Origin: Istiophorus platypterus
Lineage: Eukaryota; Chordata; Actinopteri; Istiophoriformes; Istiophoridae
Length of the DNA stretch: 64,000 nucleotides
Assembly: GCA_016859345.1 (NCBI GenBank)
Contig: CM029121.1
Span: 27,497,527 to 27,561,526 of the forward strand
Direction: 5' to 3'
Part shown: piece after piece, positions 35,051 through 48,200 of the stretch
Layout of the letters: every line of letters starts with the position of its first letter
How positions within the stretch are numbered: position 1 is the first letter of the stretch
Translations under genes and position numbers: made by a program
Notes under the pieces: model-generated
What the model saw: the letters and a program-made list of their open reading frames with translations, nothing else
What the model was told of the DNA's origin: nothing
Database searches by the model: none

Positions 35051-35264
35051 GACACCACTAGGAGAGCCTTTAACAGCGCGACACACACTCTGCCCTCACA
35101 CACTTTATCCGAGATCCGGGGCTTTGGCACAGCTGCAGGACCGAGAGCTGCCCTTCTGTGTCGGGGTGGGAACTTGAAGAAGAAGAGGAGAGAATCTTGT
35201 TCTCGGCGGAAGAAGAAGAATTAGAATCAGAATCAGAGGCAGTAGAAGAAGAAAAGAGGCCAAC
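35051..35264 (+). promoter_or_regulatory. lsp1: probable 5' untranslated region of lsp1
   Basis: The 90 bases before the start codon are almost pure purine (GAAGAAGAAG blocks at about 35177-35260), and the start context is CCAACATGT with A at -3. No clear TATA box was found; a GATATACAG motif at about 34999 is the only A/T-rich candidate. The transcription start is therefore not assigned. Confidence 0.4.
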
Positions 35265-35323
35265 ATGTCCAACGCTCTGCTGAGGAGAAACTCCAGCAAA
35301 CAGGGTTTACAGAACCTGATGAG
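35265..35323 (+). CDS. lsp1: lsp1 coding exon 1
   Basis: Encodes residues 1-20 (basic, Ser-rich MSNALLRRNSS start). It ends in phase 2 at ATGAG|GTATGT. RRNSS is a typical basophilic kinase site pattern, so phosphorylation of the Ser is plausible. Confidence 0.85.
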
Positions 35324-36241
35324 GTATGTGGTTTCTGCTGCTGGTTTCTGTTTGTTTCTGTTGGACGAGACTGGAGAGAGAGAGGCGGCTGGGGTTAATA
35401 TTTAAACACAACACACACACAGATTCAGCCTGGCTGGACGATAGGTAAAGATGGTTTAAACTTTCTTTCTTTGTGGTTCAGACAAGAAATCGGTAAAGAT
35501 GTGTTGGGTTTTTTTGTTGTTTTTTTTTTTCCAGAAATTTGGAGAAAAACTCAATGAGGATAAAAAGGATTTTGCTTTAAAAGTGTGTGTGTGTGTTTGT
35601 GTGTTTGTTTTTCTATTTTCTTTGTGTGTGTGTGTGGTAAACACGTCTGTTCTAAATGGGAACAGTGGGATTACTGGGTGTTTTGGGTCACGCAGGCTTG
35701 TGAAGGGATTTGGGGGGTTTCTGAATCGACTTAGCTCCTTTCACATTAATTAACCACAACAAATAAAAAATCCCCTGAACTAAAAATCAGTTTTGCTCTG
35801 TAATATTTCATATTTTTCCTTTTTAAGACACAGTCACAAGGATGTCTAATTAGAGGCAAAATGACTGACACCAAAGCAGATAAAGAAAAAGACTTTTCAT
35901 TTCTGGCCCCAAGGCTTTTCCTTGTCGCTGCGAGGGGAAGTGCCGACGACGACCTGTGACAGAGGTGAAAGGTCACCTGAGTCCGTCCTTTGTTTTTTTT
36001 TTTTTGGGTGCTTACGGGTGGCGACACATCCTGTCATTTGGGGGGAAAAGATGTTTTTCATCCTGTGTCAGGTTCCAGTGCAGCAGCTCCATATATAATG
36101 GCTCCGTCTGCCATCGCCTCTGCCGCCATCGTCCTGGGGGGGTCTCGGCATTCGAGGTGAACCAGTGCTTTTACTCTGACACCTGAAGTCATCATTTTGG
36201 TGATGATGCTTTTGTATTTTTACTTTGGAGGATTTCAAAAG

Positions 36242-36276
<35 letters not shown>

Positions 36277-39200
36277 TGTACCTGTGCATCTGCACGCTGA
36301 CGTGTCCGGACTCGTCTTCCTGTCGTGAGTCGTCCCAGTTTCTGCGCCGACGGTTCATGTTTTTCTTTCTTTTTTTTCATTGTCATCATCGCTATCACAA
36401 CAGACGTTATCTCAGGTCCCTTTTTTCTTGGTCTAGATGGTTTCCCCTTTTAATATTATTTACAGAGACCCCCCCCATGAGCAACCGCTGGGCGACAGCG
36501 GCGAGGGGAGACGTCTGTCGGGTTTGGGGACCTTTTGATCAGGCTGACGTCATCTGGTTGGCAATAGCCAGAGCTGTTACGTGACTTCGACTGGGACTCG
36601 ATCACATCACGACTCTGAAACGACCTCAGTCTTTTACAGAACAGAGAGCGACTCAGGACAAGAATTTGACTTTTTACCGCACAAGTTGGAGAAAAGCACT
36701 TACTGGGCTCCAAAAAGGCCACGGTGGGTTGGTCAAAAGTCTTAAAGGATCAAATGGTGTTTCCCATCAATTATAACAATGATTCAACAATTAAGTCAGT
36801 TGTCAAAATGGTGACTTCGGCAGCAGCCTTCGACTGTACTGTTATTCTGATTGTGCCCAATGAAGCATAGTCCTGTTATTTTCAAGATGCAACCTGTTAA
36901 AAAATTAAATAGTATAAAATAAACAACAATATAATAACCAAAAGCTCTGGCTCAAAAATGCCCAAGTGGTTTTTCCATCATATTTGAGTGATGAGTCTGA
37001 TGAGCCGCTGATGAATCTTTATGAACTTAAAAGTAAAACACAAAGTCTTCCTGTCTGTGCCATTGGTGACTTTCCACTTGCTCAGGAGTTTTCCTATAGA
37101 AAGCTGATGTGTGGATTCGAGCCCCCCCCCCCCCCGCCCCCGTACCCCGGTCAGCTCGGCGTAAAACCTCTGAGTCACGCTGACCTCATGGCGTTTTACG
37201 GAGCAGATAACAGCTGGAGGAGGCGGCGCCTCACGCTGACTCAGTCCAGGTCGCGGATGGCATCGGTCTGGAGGAGACTCCGAGAACGGCACGTGGCGCG
37301 GGGCCATCGCCGCCAAACCCGTCGCCATCCATCACCCGCTGTGTCAGGCAGAGTGATTCACCCTGCATTTTTAAGTGTTTCACTGTTGGGGAGTTTAGAC
37401 TTGTCCAGGATGTTTGGCAAGAACAGACTTCTCTTGACTTTGGAGAGTTTATTTTTTAGTCTGAATTCTGCTCATAAATAAGCTGCCAATTAATCAGTAA
37501 CTACTTTGATAAGAGAGTAATATATTTTTTTGTAGATGGCAGAAGTTTGATGTTTCCAGGATGTGATGCTGTTCTTTGGTTTTGGTTCGTCAGTCGGATA
37601 AAATAAGGTGTTTGGCATCAGATTAGGAAAATTAAAACGAGGCATTTCCAGTATTTAATACTTAATTGCAGCCATTTATAAATTAATTCAGTTTCATCGT
37701 ATCTTTCATTTGTTGTATTGAAATTTGAAAATCCCATAGGGATACTCAAATATTCTGGTGGATGATAGCGTTCGATTAGAAAACGTTTCAAGGTCCATTT
37801 AGGATGATTCTGGAGCTTTTGGTCACGATCACATGCCTTTCAGTGACAGAGTTTGGCCACTTGTCATGGTAATGGGGATTCAACCCCTAGTCGGCGTCTT
37901 CTAAAGCTACCTCACTTTTTCTGGAACCACCTGCCGTTGTGTTTAAAATATTTCTGGTTACGGCTACTCCACCTGGCCAACGTTATTTCCTGCAACGGGC
38001 TCAAAAAACTTCAACGCCGGCTTCATCCTCATTAACCTGAAAGAGGCAGCGGCAGTAACGTTATCTTCATCGTCGTCATCATCAGACCCGAGCCCACCCG
38101 CCATTGGTTCGGGGGCAGGAACGCTGCAGGGCCGATCTGTTTCTAATCAGCCATCCCTGGGAGAAAAAACAGCCCCACCCCACCCCCTGCCAGCGGTGAT
38201 CTCATCCAGGAGGAATACCTGCTTCAAAACAAACGGACTGCTTTGACCTCTGACCCCTGAATCCCACATGCATGGGGCGGTTTCCTCAGTGTTTACGATT
38301 AAGGGAGATAAGACACGGAGGAATGTTGGGGTTTTTTTTGGGGGGGGGGGTATTGGAGTTAGCTGATGAGTGACGGGGGCCCCCCCCACCTCCATAGGTC
38401 GTCTGCATTATGAGAACAGAGGTAGAGTAAACACAGCGCGGTTTCCTGTCTCCACGGTCGTATCTGTGACAGGTTTTTATCTCTCTTATCATTGTGCGTC
38501 GTCCTCGACGCGCCGATGGTCCAAGCGCCTCCCGGTGGACTTCATGGCTCCTGGACCTGGACTGGGTCCAAAGATCGGCTCCATCTAACCCGGGTGTGGC
38601 GGGGCCTTGTTTACTTTTTTAATGTGTCCAGTACCCGAGTGGATCCGAACCGACCAGGGGAAGGAAACCGTGAGAACAGGAAACTGAATCTGAGATCATT
38701 GTAGGAAAATCGTCACCTACCAGATTTAGGCTGTTGATTTGTTGGGATTTAGATCAGATATTAAAGGGAAAAACACTTTTTTTCCAATCAGTCTTCCAGT
38801 TTGGCAACTGAATGTTTTATTGTTGTTGCAGGACATTTTTTTACAATAAAACTTTGATTTTAGTTTCTATGACTTTAAGTTCATAGTCAGAACATTCTTC
38901 TTTCCTCTGCAGCTCCTCAGGCCCGTTCAGGTCGCCCCCCTTTTGGATCGGGCCTAATGATCCCCCGGGCTGTTGGGGTCCGGTCTGGCTCTTCTCAGGG
39001 TCAGGTCTCTGTTTTGCTGCGTTGTTTCTTTTAATGTGTCTGGTTCGGGTTGGTTTTGTCCATTGCTTATGACCTTTTAACTCCTCCGTCCTGTCTTTTT
39101 ATTGCCATTTGTCCCAATGAGACTTTTCCCATTGACAGATCCATGAAAGAGATTAATAGCGATGAGAAGGACACAAAAAGTGAGGCTGTAATGTTCGTGA

Positions 39201-42200
39201 CATGTTTCGGTGAAGGCAAATTACATGTCATCTTGAAATAAAGTGTGTGGACATGAACCAACGGGGGGGGGTCATGGTGCTGGTGGGGGAGCAGAGAGAT
39301 AAGATGAGGCCAGACGTGATGCTGTCAAGCTGTAGTTGTGGAGACGAGGACTTATTTTTTGTCTTTGGGTGACCGAAGGGCAGACGTGGCCGAGAAGACG
39401 ACAGTGGGAAGCAACGGCAGGAATCTGCTTCCGACCGCAGACGGGAAAAAAAAAAAAACGGGAGAAACCACCGTCAGAACTGAACTTTGCAACTGGAAGT
39501 CGGCAGCGTTTCCTCTGAGGTGGATTCTTCATTTTTGTTTGTTTTTTTTCCTGTGCTGTTCTCATGGATGGATTACCGAACGGGCCAACAGGGGCCTACG
39601 GGGGCCAAAAAGGTCGAGGCGGGGGGGCTTTATGAAGTTAAAGGTCAGTGTTTATTGTCTGAAAGTCAAGGAGACGTGCAAAACAATCCTGGAGAGAACA
39701 CAACGAAAGAGAAACAAAGGAACCAAAGAGTCTGGGGGCCCTATATAGGAGGGGTGGGGGGTGGGGGGCGGGGGCCTTACCTCTCTCTGCAAGGGGCCCA
39801 GTTTCTTATGATTTGTCCAAGGCCTCTTCTAATGTATTTCAACAGGCGCATTAGGTAGGAATACTAGCAGCTGCTCACATGGGCTGATTATCAGACGCTC
39901 TGACGACTCTCGTCCCACTTTAAGTTCAGTATTGTCATTGAGTTATTCATGTACACACAACGGGTGGATGAAGGCGAATTACACAAACAGGTGGTGGGGG
40001 GGGTTCAGCGATTAGTAGAGTCTCGGGAATCGAATGAGGTATTTCGAAGCCGCGGATTAACAATGTTTGCGCTGCATCAGAAACACTCACCCGACACGTA
40101 TGACCTCACCGTGGCGAACGCTGTTTCCCAGCGTCCCCACCCTCAGGGAAACAGCCCAGGGCACAAACCCTCGCCGCCTCCGCTCCGGCGTCTTCGGCCG
40201 CTTGTCATTACTCATACAGAGGCTCCAATACAGATCTGACAGTTTATTTTCTTTGGGATTTAGAGAAAGATGCAATGGCTGCGTTTTTTCTTTTTCTTTT
40301 GTTTGGTTGGGGGTGGTTTGATTAGGTTCACGCTGGAGAACGACAACAAGAAGGTATTTTCTTGTCTGGCGCTGCACTTGTTCCGTCAACATTTTTTTAA
40401 AACTCGATTCCCACGATTTTTTTTTTTTTCCCCGCTGGTTCTTGTTTGTCACATCAGTCTGACGTGTTTGGAAAACGGCTGCAGGTTTTTCTTTCCATCC
40501 TCTGTTTGCGTTCAGGATTTTACCAGATATGTGGGGCAGTTGGACTCCAGGGGTCAGGGGTCCGTTAGCGCTCTGCATGGAGTGGTGGGGGGGCAGGGAC
40601 CCCCAGACATGCAGCCGTAATGTGGTGATTACCGATCGCTGAAGGTCTCCGGGGAGGTTGCTGGACTTCGGGGCCTTGAAGACTGGTGCCTGGCTCCCTG
40701 CTGGTCCCTGAAGTGTCCGGGAGACGGGCGACTAGTGTCCAACTTTGTTCTCTCTGCGTAGGAATATTTGACCCTCTGTCCACGTCTGGTTTCCAAGTCT
40801 GGGCACCTTGTTAGAAACATTTGGTCCAGGATGTGTAGTCTGCTTAAACCTGATAATTAAACCAACTAAACCAGATGTCTTCCTGTGGCCTCGCCAGACA
40901 TTAAAAACCGGAGGTCTTATGTTTTGATTCAGATATTTAACCGGTTTGTACCGTGCTGCTGCCAGATTTCGGTTCCGTTGTTGGGGTGCAGAATCTGCCT
41001 GATTCAGACTGAGCTGTGGAGGGTGTGGACCCCCCTGTGGACCCCCCCGGCTCAGGTTCAGGCCATGGGTAGTTCAGCTTCAGGGTAAATTTTGTTAAAA
41101 AAAAAAACTAAAAAAGCAGACACTTGTTTGTTTTTAACAACCAAAGTGCTGCACAAAAGAGAAAAACGTAGTAAAGTCAAAAAAACAAAGAAACTAAAAC
41201 CGAGCATTGAAAAAAAAAAGTTACAGCTTATCTTTTATTTTTTTGTAATAATATTAATAAAGTTTATCTGTAGAGGAGTTTTTAAAAACTCAAGTGTTTC
41301 AGACAAGGCAGCAAATCAACGAAAGATAAAAAGATGAAACTGCGTTAAATGGATTAAGATAAGACAGTCAAGAGAATGTCTGACAGATAAGATAATAATA
41401 ATAAATAAATAGAAAGGAAGGAGAGAAGGGGGAGGTAATGGAAGAGATGGGGTGAAAGGGGACGGGCACCCCCCCCCCCATAAATGCCTCAGTCTTCCGC
41501 CGCTCAGCAGTTTTCCTGACTCCAGTGTCTCGGCAGCCTCGTTGAATCGTCCCTTATGTCCTGTCTTTCCTCTTTTCCATCTCATCAAGAGGGTATCTGT
41601 GCCCCCCCACCCCTCCCACCCAGCTACAGCGGTCCCCAGACCCTCGGGGGGGGGGGGGGCTTGCCCCTTGCTCATGGGGGAGATGGCAACTGTAATACCA
41701 CTTAGACCGACTTTTCAGAACTGCAGCTCGGAGCGATGTGATGAGTTCAATGTTCCTGTGAAAGCGGCTCGATGGCGGTGGTGATAAATCCTGTGAGAGC
41801 TATTAAAGACAAGCAGCAGCTCTACAGCCCCCCCCCCCAGCTCTTTCCTCACAACTCCTTTTTCTCTTTCTGGGAAGCGCCGTCTTTTTTTCCCTTCTTC
41901 TGTTGTCGTGTCAGAGTGATTCAGTGTCCTCCGCCACCCGAATTGTTTCGACACAGCGCTGACTTCACCTCCCGAGCATCCTCACGCCGTCGCCGTCCTC
42001 CCCACGGAGCCCGGCCGGCTTCGGGCGGAGAGGAAACCCTGTTATTAACCCGTCACTCAGCCGCCGACGGCGTGCTCGCAGATGACGGCTCAATGGTTTC
42101 GAAACCTCCTGACGGGTGGCTCCGTGATGATAGGCCCCCCCGAGGCCGACCCCGTGTGGCTCGGTGGTTCCTTCCTTCCTGGGGCCTTCATCTGTTTGTG

Positions 42201-45200
42201 TGTGTGTGCTGGGGTGTGTGTTTGTGGGTGTGTGTGGGGTGTTTCTGGCCGCTGACGTCGGACGATTTCTAATTTGGGTGATCACAGAACTGAGGGCTTC
42301 ATTTCCTTTTATAAAGTCGTATAAAATCTGTTAGCAACTGGCGGCGTCTCCAAAACACTAGTGAACTGTTTGGCGCTTAAAGAAACAGTCCAGCATTTCA
42401 CCACTTGTAATTTTTCTCCAGAGTCGGCCCATTATGTCATTTAATGCTGCAGCGAACAGCTATTTTCATTGCAGATTATTCTTACGATTATTTTCCGGAT
42501 TTACAAATGAAAAAAAAAACCCGCTTCTTCACAAAGAAAGTTCCTTCAAACTACTTGTTCTGACCGAGATGGGGAGGAAAGGCCGGAACCGGAGGGAGGC
42601 TGCTGCTCCAGCTCCGCCCGCCAACCACCCACCTACCTGTTGGCTCGTGTCCATTGAACAGGTGACGAGATACGAGACACGGAACTAGAACCGAGCGTCC
42701 GTCTGAGGAAATACACATATGTTATCAGGTATCTGAGGAGTGACGGGTCTTATAAAAGGAAAATTAAAAAAAGGTTTGAAGACCTCATAATCGCAGTAAT
42801 TTGTAGGAGTCACCGTCGGTTTATGAAAGTTTGATAAAACACGTTAGTGAACGTTGCTGTAAATGCTCCAGAAATTCACAACAGGCTGTTTATGGTCCAT
42901 CTTCTGTTTCTTCTTTTTCTCTCGCTCGTTTTTCATCTTTCTTTGTTCCTTTTCTCGGTTTCTTCTTTTTCATCTTATTTTACTCTTAATATCTTTCCTC
43001 TTTTTTTTCTTACCATCCATCTCCTCCATGTGTGTTTCCTGCTTTTCTTTTCACTCTTTCTCCTCCTGTGCCCTCTTTACTCCCCCCCCCCCCTCCTCTG
43101 TTCCTCCCTCTCGGAGTTTAAAAATATGGAAAACAACCACACAAGCTGTGTTGCTGCTGCGAATTTAACATTCAATAAAACTGTGGAAACTTTGATTGGT
43201 CACGCTCATTGTGAGATGGAGCTGCAGTAATAAAACATGCAAAATAAATTGAATCCATTCCCTCCAGGAATCCTTTTTTTTTTTGTTTGTTTTTTGTTTT
43301 TTTTTTAGACAACCAAGATGTTTAAAGGCTTTTTTTTTTAAGACCCACAAGAACCAAATCTGTAAATGTCTTTAATTCAAACCCAGGTGAAGCCCGTGCC
43401 GGTCGACCGGACCCCTCGGCGTCCCCCCGTCAGGCGTCCCCCCGTCAGGCGTCCCTCAGGGTCAAACGTTCAAGGAGGCAGCGGGCTCAGTCTTGCCCCT
43501 GGTGTCGGTTGACAGAGGAACAACAGGCTGAGAGAACCTGATCCAGATTTCAGACGAGGAAGAGAAAGTGCTCTCTAGCGTGTTGTTGTGGTTTTTCCGG
43601 AGGGGCAACATTAACCTGATACAGCCCGGAGCCTGGGGGGGGGCAGGTTCCTGTCCTGCTGCGATGATTAGACGACATGAGCTAATAAAGAATATTTGGT
43701 CCTGATGAAACGCAGGATGCTAAAAGCTGCCGGTGGAATCGGCCGGAGGCGGATTAATCATTTAGTCCGAGTCGGATGTTCGGGCCGGTGCCAAGTGAGT
43801 GACGGAATCCTGCAGCACCGATTACAGGAAGGAGACGATGAGAGAGGACGAGGCACAGTTCGGTTCGGGAGGATAAACTGACAAACCCGCACCACCAATG
43901 TCAAACGCCGGCAGGGCTCACACGGGTCGGTGGCGGTAGGTCACCGCTAATGGTTGGGTCGGAAGCGGCCAGAAACAACAGATATTAACGGTAATTTGTT
44001 CCAATCCCGTGTCGCAACCTTTCCAAACATTCCGGCAGATATTTTTCTTCTTGCGGTCAGAAGTTTCAGGGCGAAAAAAAAAAAATCTGGACAAGAAAAC
44101 ACTAATTTATTAATGTTCCTGTTGCTTTAGACCAAAAAGGAAAGTTATACCTCAGTTTTGCTGATAAATCACAAATTATTTTTTTCCCAATTGCAGCAGG
44201 ACACTGGTGAACTTCTCACTGTTGATAACAGTTTATAACAGGAGCATTAAAGAAGACCCAACTAATTTCCATGAATCGGCACATATTCTTCTCATCAGCA
44301 CAGAAACTTCTCCAACATCAGTGAACATCTGTAAACCGAGTTTCTGACCGTTACATTCCTGCCTATTGATATGAAAACTCAAAATGGCTGCAACTCATAA
44401 ATACACAACAAATCCAAAAGAACCTGAGGCCTGATGCATAAATATTTTAGTGGCTAATAACTAATGAATTGATAATGTTTTATTAGTAAATTTTATGTCT
44501 CACGTGCACTTAATTTCCACTGGGTCACCTCCCTAGAAAACTGGTGTGAATTATCATTGGCTGCGTCCATTCTCACTGCATGTTGTTCTTATAGATAACC
44601 GCTTATGTGTGGGCGTTGTTGGTATTTTGACCCCATAACAGAACTATTGCAAATAATCCTTTAAAAGTACAATAACATTTTTTTTTTTTATATAACAGGT
44701 CAATGAACATAGATGGCAGGAAATTCTTTTATTTTGAAGCTCAGCTGATTCTGGAACTGCCATCCTAGCTGACGCTGACTGGCTGACACCTCCTGTCTGC
44801 TGCTCCCACATCATTAAAACAAACAGTCTGTCCTGAAGTTGCCCTTTTCTCCACCCAGCCTCTCATGTCAGAGTTTTATGGGTCACATCAGGGAGAGCCT
44901 CCCCCACGACCCCCATCCAGCTGTGCGCTGGCCTCTCCACCTTTGCCCCCTCGCCTGTTTCCTCCCTGTCCTTCCTGCGTGGGGGGGCAGGACATCGATT
45001 AAAAAGGGAGAAAAGCGGGGGAGGAAGTGAATGCGATGCTGACGGAGCGTTGGCCTCATCAGTTTCGTGGGTCGTAGCCTCTGAATAACCGTCCACGTCT
45101 CTGATATTTTCCGTGATTCCAACTGGCCGATTGGAAAATGGCCTGGCTCCGTTCGGACGAGGACGCCGTCCCGTTTTGTTGTTTGGTGGAAAAACTATCA

Positions 45201-48200
45201 GGTGAATCATGTTCGAGGGGAGGGCAGGTGTCACGTTAAATCTGTCAGCTGATAATCAAACGGCAGCAGACGTCTTGACGCTGTATTGAACTTTGATCTT
45301 TTCACAGCTGTTGAGCCAGTGCAGCATGGTTCCATGAAACAGGTGTTTTTTTTTTAAATGTGTCGTAACTGGTTTGTTTTGGCCACAAACAAGTTTTATC
45401 ATCACTTTTTAAGTTGATATGAACTTATCAAACAGTTGGTTTTCTTCTACATCCAGCGGTTACAGAACAACATTGTGATTCATCTGGATCCGGTCTCTGA
45501 GTCCACCTCATGAATCCAAGTCCAGCACTCCCTCTTCTTTTAGCTCCGTTTTTGGTCTCCACCAGCTCCTGATGAGAAACCTCTGGCTCTTTAGCTGCTA
45601 ATTTTTTCCACTATGTTCCCCAGCTGGTCTCTGCCTAAGTCTGGCAGCTGTTCAGTGTTGAGCAGGTTAGTGGACAGCGGCTTTTTTACAGATGTTTCTA
45701 TGAAAACATGGGGGGGGGGTCAAGTGCCCCCAAGGATCATACCTTTTAACTTTAACTGGAACTTCCAGTGGTTACCTTCATCTGCTGTGAGCCACAGAAA
45801 GTCACCTCTTTTACCAGATGCAGAAATTAAAACCTGGATTTCATGCAGTTAGTTACACCTTTGAAATTGTTTCTTGTTTCTATACTAATGGCAGCTTGTC
45901 ATAGTTAGAATGTTTATTTTAATATTCATTCTGCACATAAGTAATAAACTCCTACTATAATGGAAACTGAAGAACTAACTACAGTCATGGAGAACAGAGA
46001 GATGGTTGTAGCAGATGAACAGGAATCAAGATGATGCTGAAACCAAACTACTCAAGGTGATAACTGTATCATCACTGAGGAGCTTTTCCCTTTTGGTCCT
46101 GAATCTGCAAAACCAAACCAAGAACAAGGGTGCGCTTCAGGTTGTTCTCGTCCTAACTGCCGATGTAAATCTCCGGTAAAAACGCAGGAAGAACGAAACC
46201 AGACGTAAACTGGGCCTGAGATGTTGCCGAGGTAAAAGGCTTTATCCATGATGACTCTGGGGGTCGGAGGTCACAGCGAGTCCCTTCCACACTGATCCTT
46301 CTGTTAAAGAAGGTGGAGGGCGGCGGTGGGGAGGAACAGATGGAAGCTGGGAGCCATTAGGGATCCATTAGTGGCCCAGAAGCAAAATGTGAGTTTAGTA
46401 ACTCGATACCTAAGCAGCCACATGGAGCTTGTTGACCTGTTAGTCCCCCAGGCTTCCCTCTGAGACCAGGAGCCCGTACCACCGCGAAGCCAGTCTAACT
46501 TAGCCCGGGTCTCTTGGGGTGGTCCAGCTTTGTCGGGCCAACATGGCCCTGGAAAACGGGTATCACAAAGCTGGTTCCTAACTAGTTCTGTCAACTCTGG
46601 GTTCACCTGTCCAGCTGAGAGATGTTAATCACAGGTGACGTCATCAGACCTGTCGTGAAACGGTGATTTACCCGCAGGTAATTTCAGTTCTGGCGACAGC
46701 AGGAAGTGATTTTCAACATGTTGAACTGTGAACGATATGATCTCTGGATCTGGATCAGAACAAGAAGCTGCAGAAAACATATAAAAAAAGTTCAAGTAAT
46801 TGACTTTTCCTGCTGCCAGAGCAGAGAAGCAGGAGAAAAGTGGTTCATATCTGATAATATCTGACTGAAAATGTCACATTTATAGCTGTGGGGAGGATTT
46901 AACAGTGTGTGGATTATGTTGCTAATGAAAGACAAAAGAGGGTTTCTAGTTTTTATTTCCATTTACTGTCATTAAGTCTCCTCGTGTTGTTCTGCGAGTA
47001 AAAGCAGCAACACTGTCGGGAACCAGACAACCTTTGATCTCCTGCAGAATTAAAATGTGGCTGTAATCAGGTTTTTATTTATTTGTTATGTTAACTCATC
47101 CTCTGGTTTAAAACCAGACTCCTGGAAAATCTGGAACAAAACAGATCTAGAAAAACAGCTACCGCTCTTAATTATCCATCTCTTCGTTATAAACTCCGGT
47201 AATCCGACTGGTCGATAGTTGCGCCGTTGACAGGTTTTCATCTGATTCCTCCGAAGTGCATCGGTTACACTGGTGATCTACCCCTGGTTAAAAGAGAGCC
47301 GGCTCCTATGTGAAAATCCTGTTTTCTTTTTTTCCGAGTAATTTGAACCCTACATATGTCGTCCGCATTGTTTATCTCCACGTTTTCATGCCGACAGGCT
47401 TCTTTTTCCCCCGACTTAACTCGCGTCCATGTGTGTCCTCGTGCAAACAAAACAGGGAAATTCTCATTAAAACATTTCTACGTTGCCACAAGTGGTTGAG
47501 ACGGTGGTCTCATTGGGGATCCTTGGAAAGGGTTTTATATGATTAGGCAAACTCCAAACCACAGTAATGGAGAATAAATAGATAAATAAGAGTCCTTCAG
47601 ATTAAGTTGACTTAAACGTCGAAAGTTTTCAGCCATGAGCAGATGTAAGTCGTTGCTCAGAATAATAATCTGTTGTAGCACTTAGCTGTAATGAACCGCA
47701 ATGACATTTGGTTTTGGAGCCGTGTCGGTCCCAATCACGCTGGACCCCTCGGATGGGGGGAGGGTCCGATTTATAGGAATACAGGCAAACATTTTGGTTT
47801 GAGGAAACTGTCCAAATGGAACAAAAAGCTGCCCCCCTCCCCAAATGATCACAAGCCGGCCAAGAGAAATTTTACCCACCATCTGGATAGGAAACCGCCC
47901 GATGCGGCAACGCTGGCCAGATGTCTAAAAAATGTTTAAGCCAATTATTAGAGAACCTGAACTTTGTCTTCACATTTCCTGATGTCCCCTCTGCATATTC
48001 TAATCCGTCCGGTATGAAACAAAACAGAGAAAACGTGTTTGAATGGAACGTGAAACACAGCTTAAGGCCGCCATTTATAGCCGAGGTGAGGTGCAGTGAC
48101 TAATGCTTTCGGCGTCGGTGTAAATCAGGGCGTGCTGATGTGCGGCTCCTCGTCTGCGGATAAATAAAGATCAGCAGTGTTTGTAATAAATACGGTGATG

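Noticed and set aside
36966..37481. 171-codon plus-strand open frame in lsp1 intron 1
   Set aside because: It includes a poly-Pro run from a C homopolymer and shows no family features; it lies inside an intron of a well-supported gene.
40087..40578. 163-codon minus-strand open frame in lsp1 intron 1
   Set aside because: Low-complexity Lys/Thr-rich translation with no recognisable motif. No promoter, splice or codon-usage support was seen.
41772..42272. 166-codon plus-strand open frame in lsp1 intron 1
   Set aside because: Runs through poly(C) and GT repeats, with a Pro/Ser-rich then Cys/Val-rich translation typical of simple-sequence read-through.
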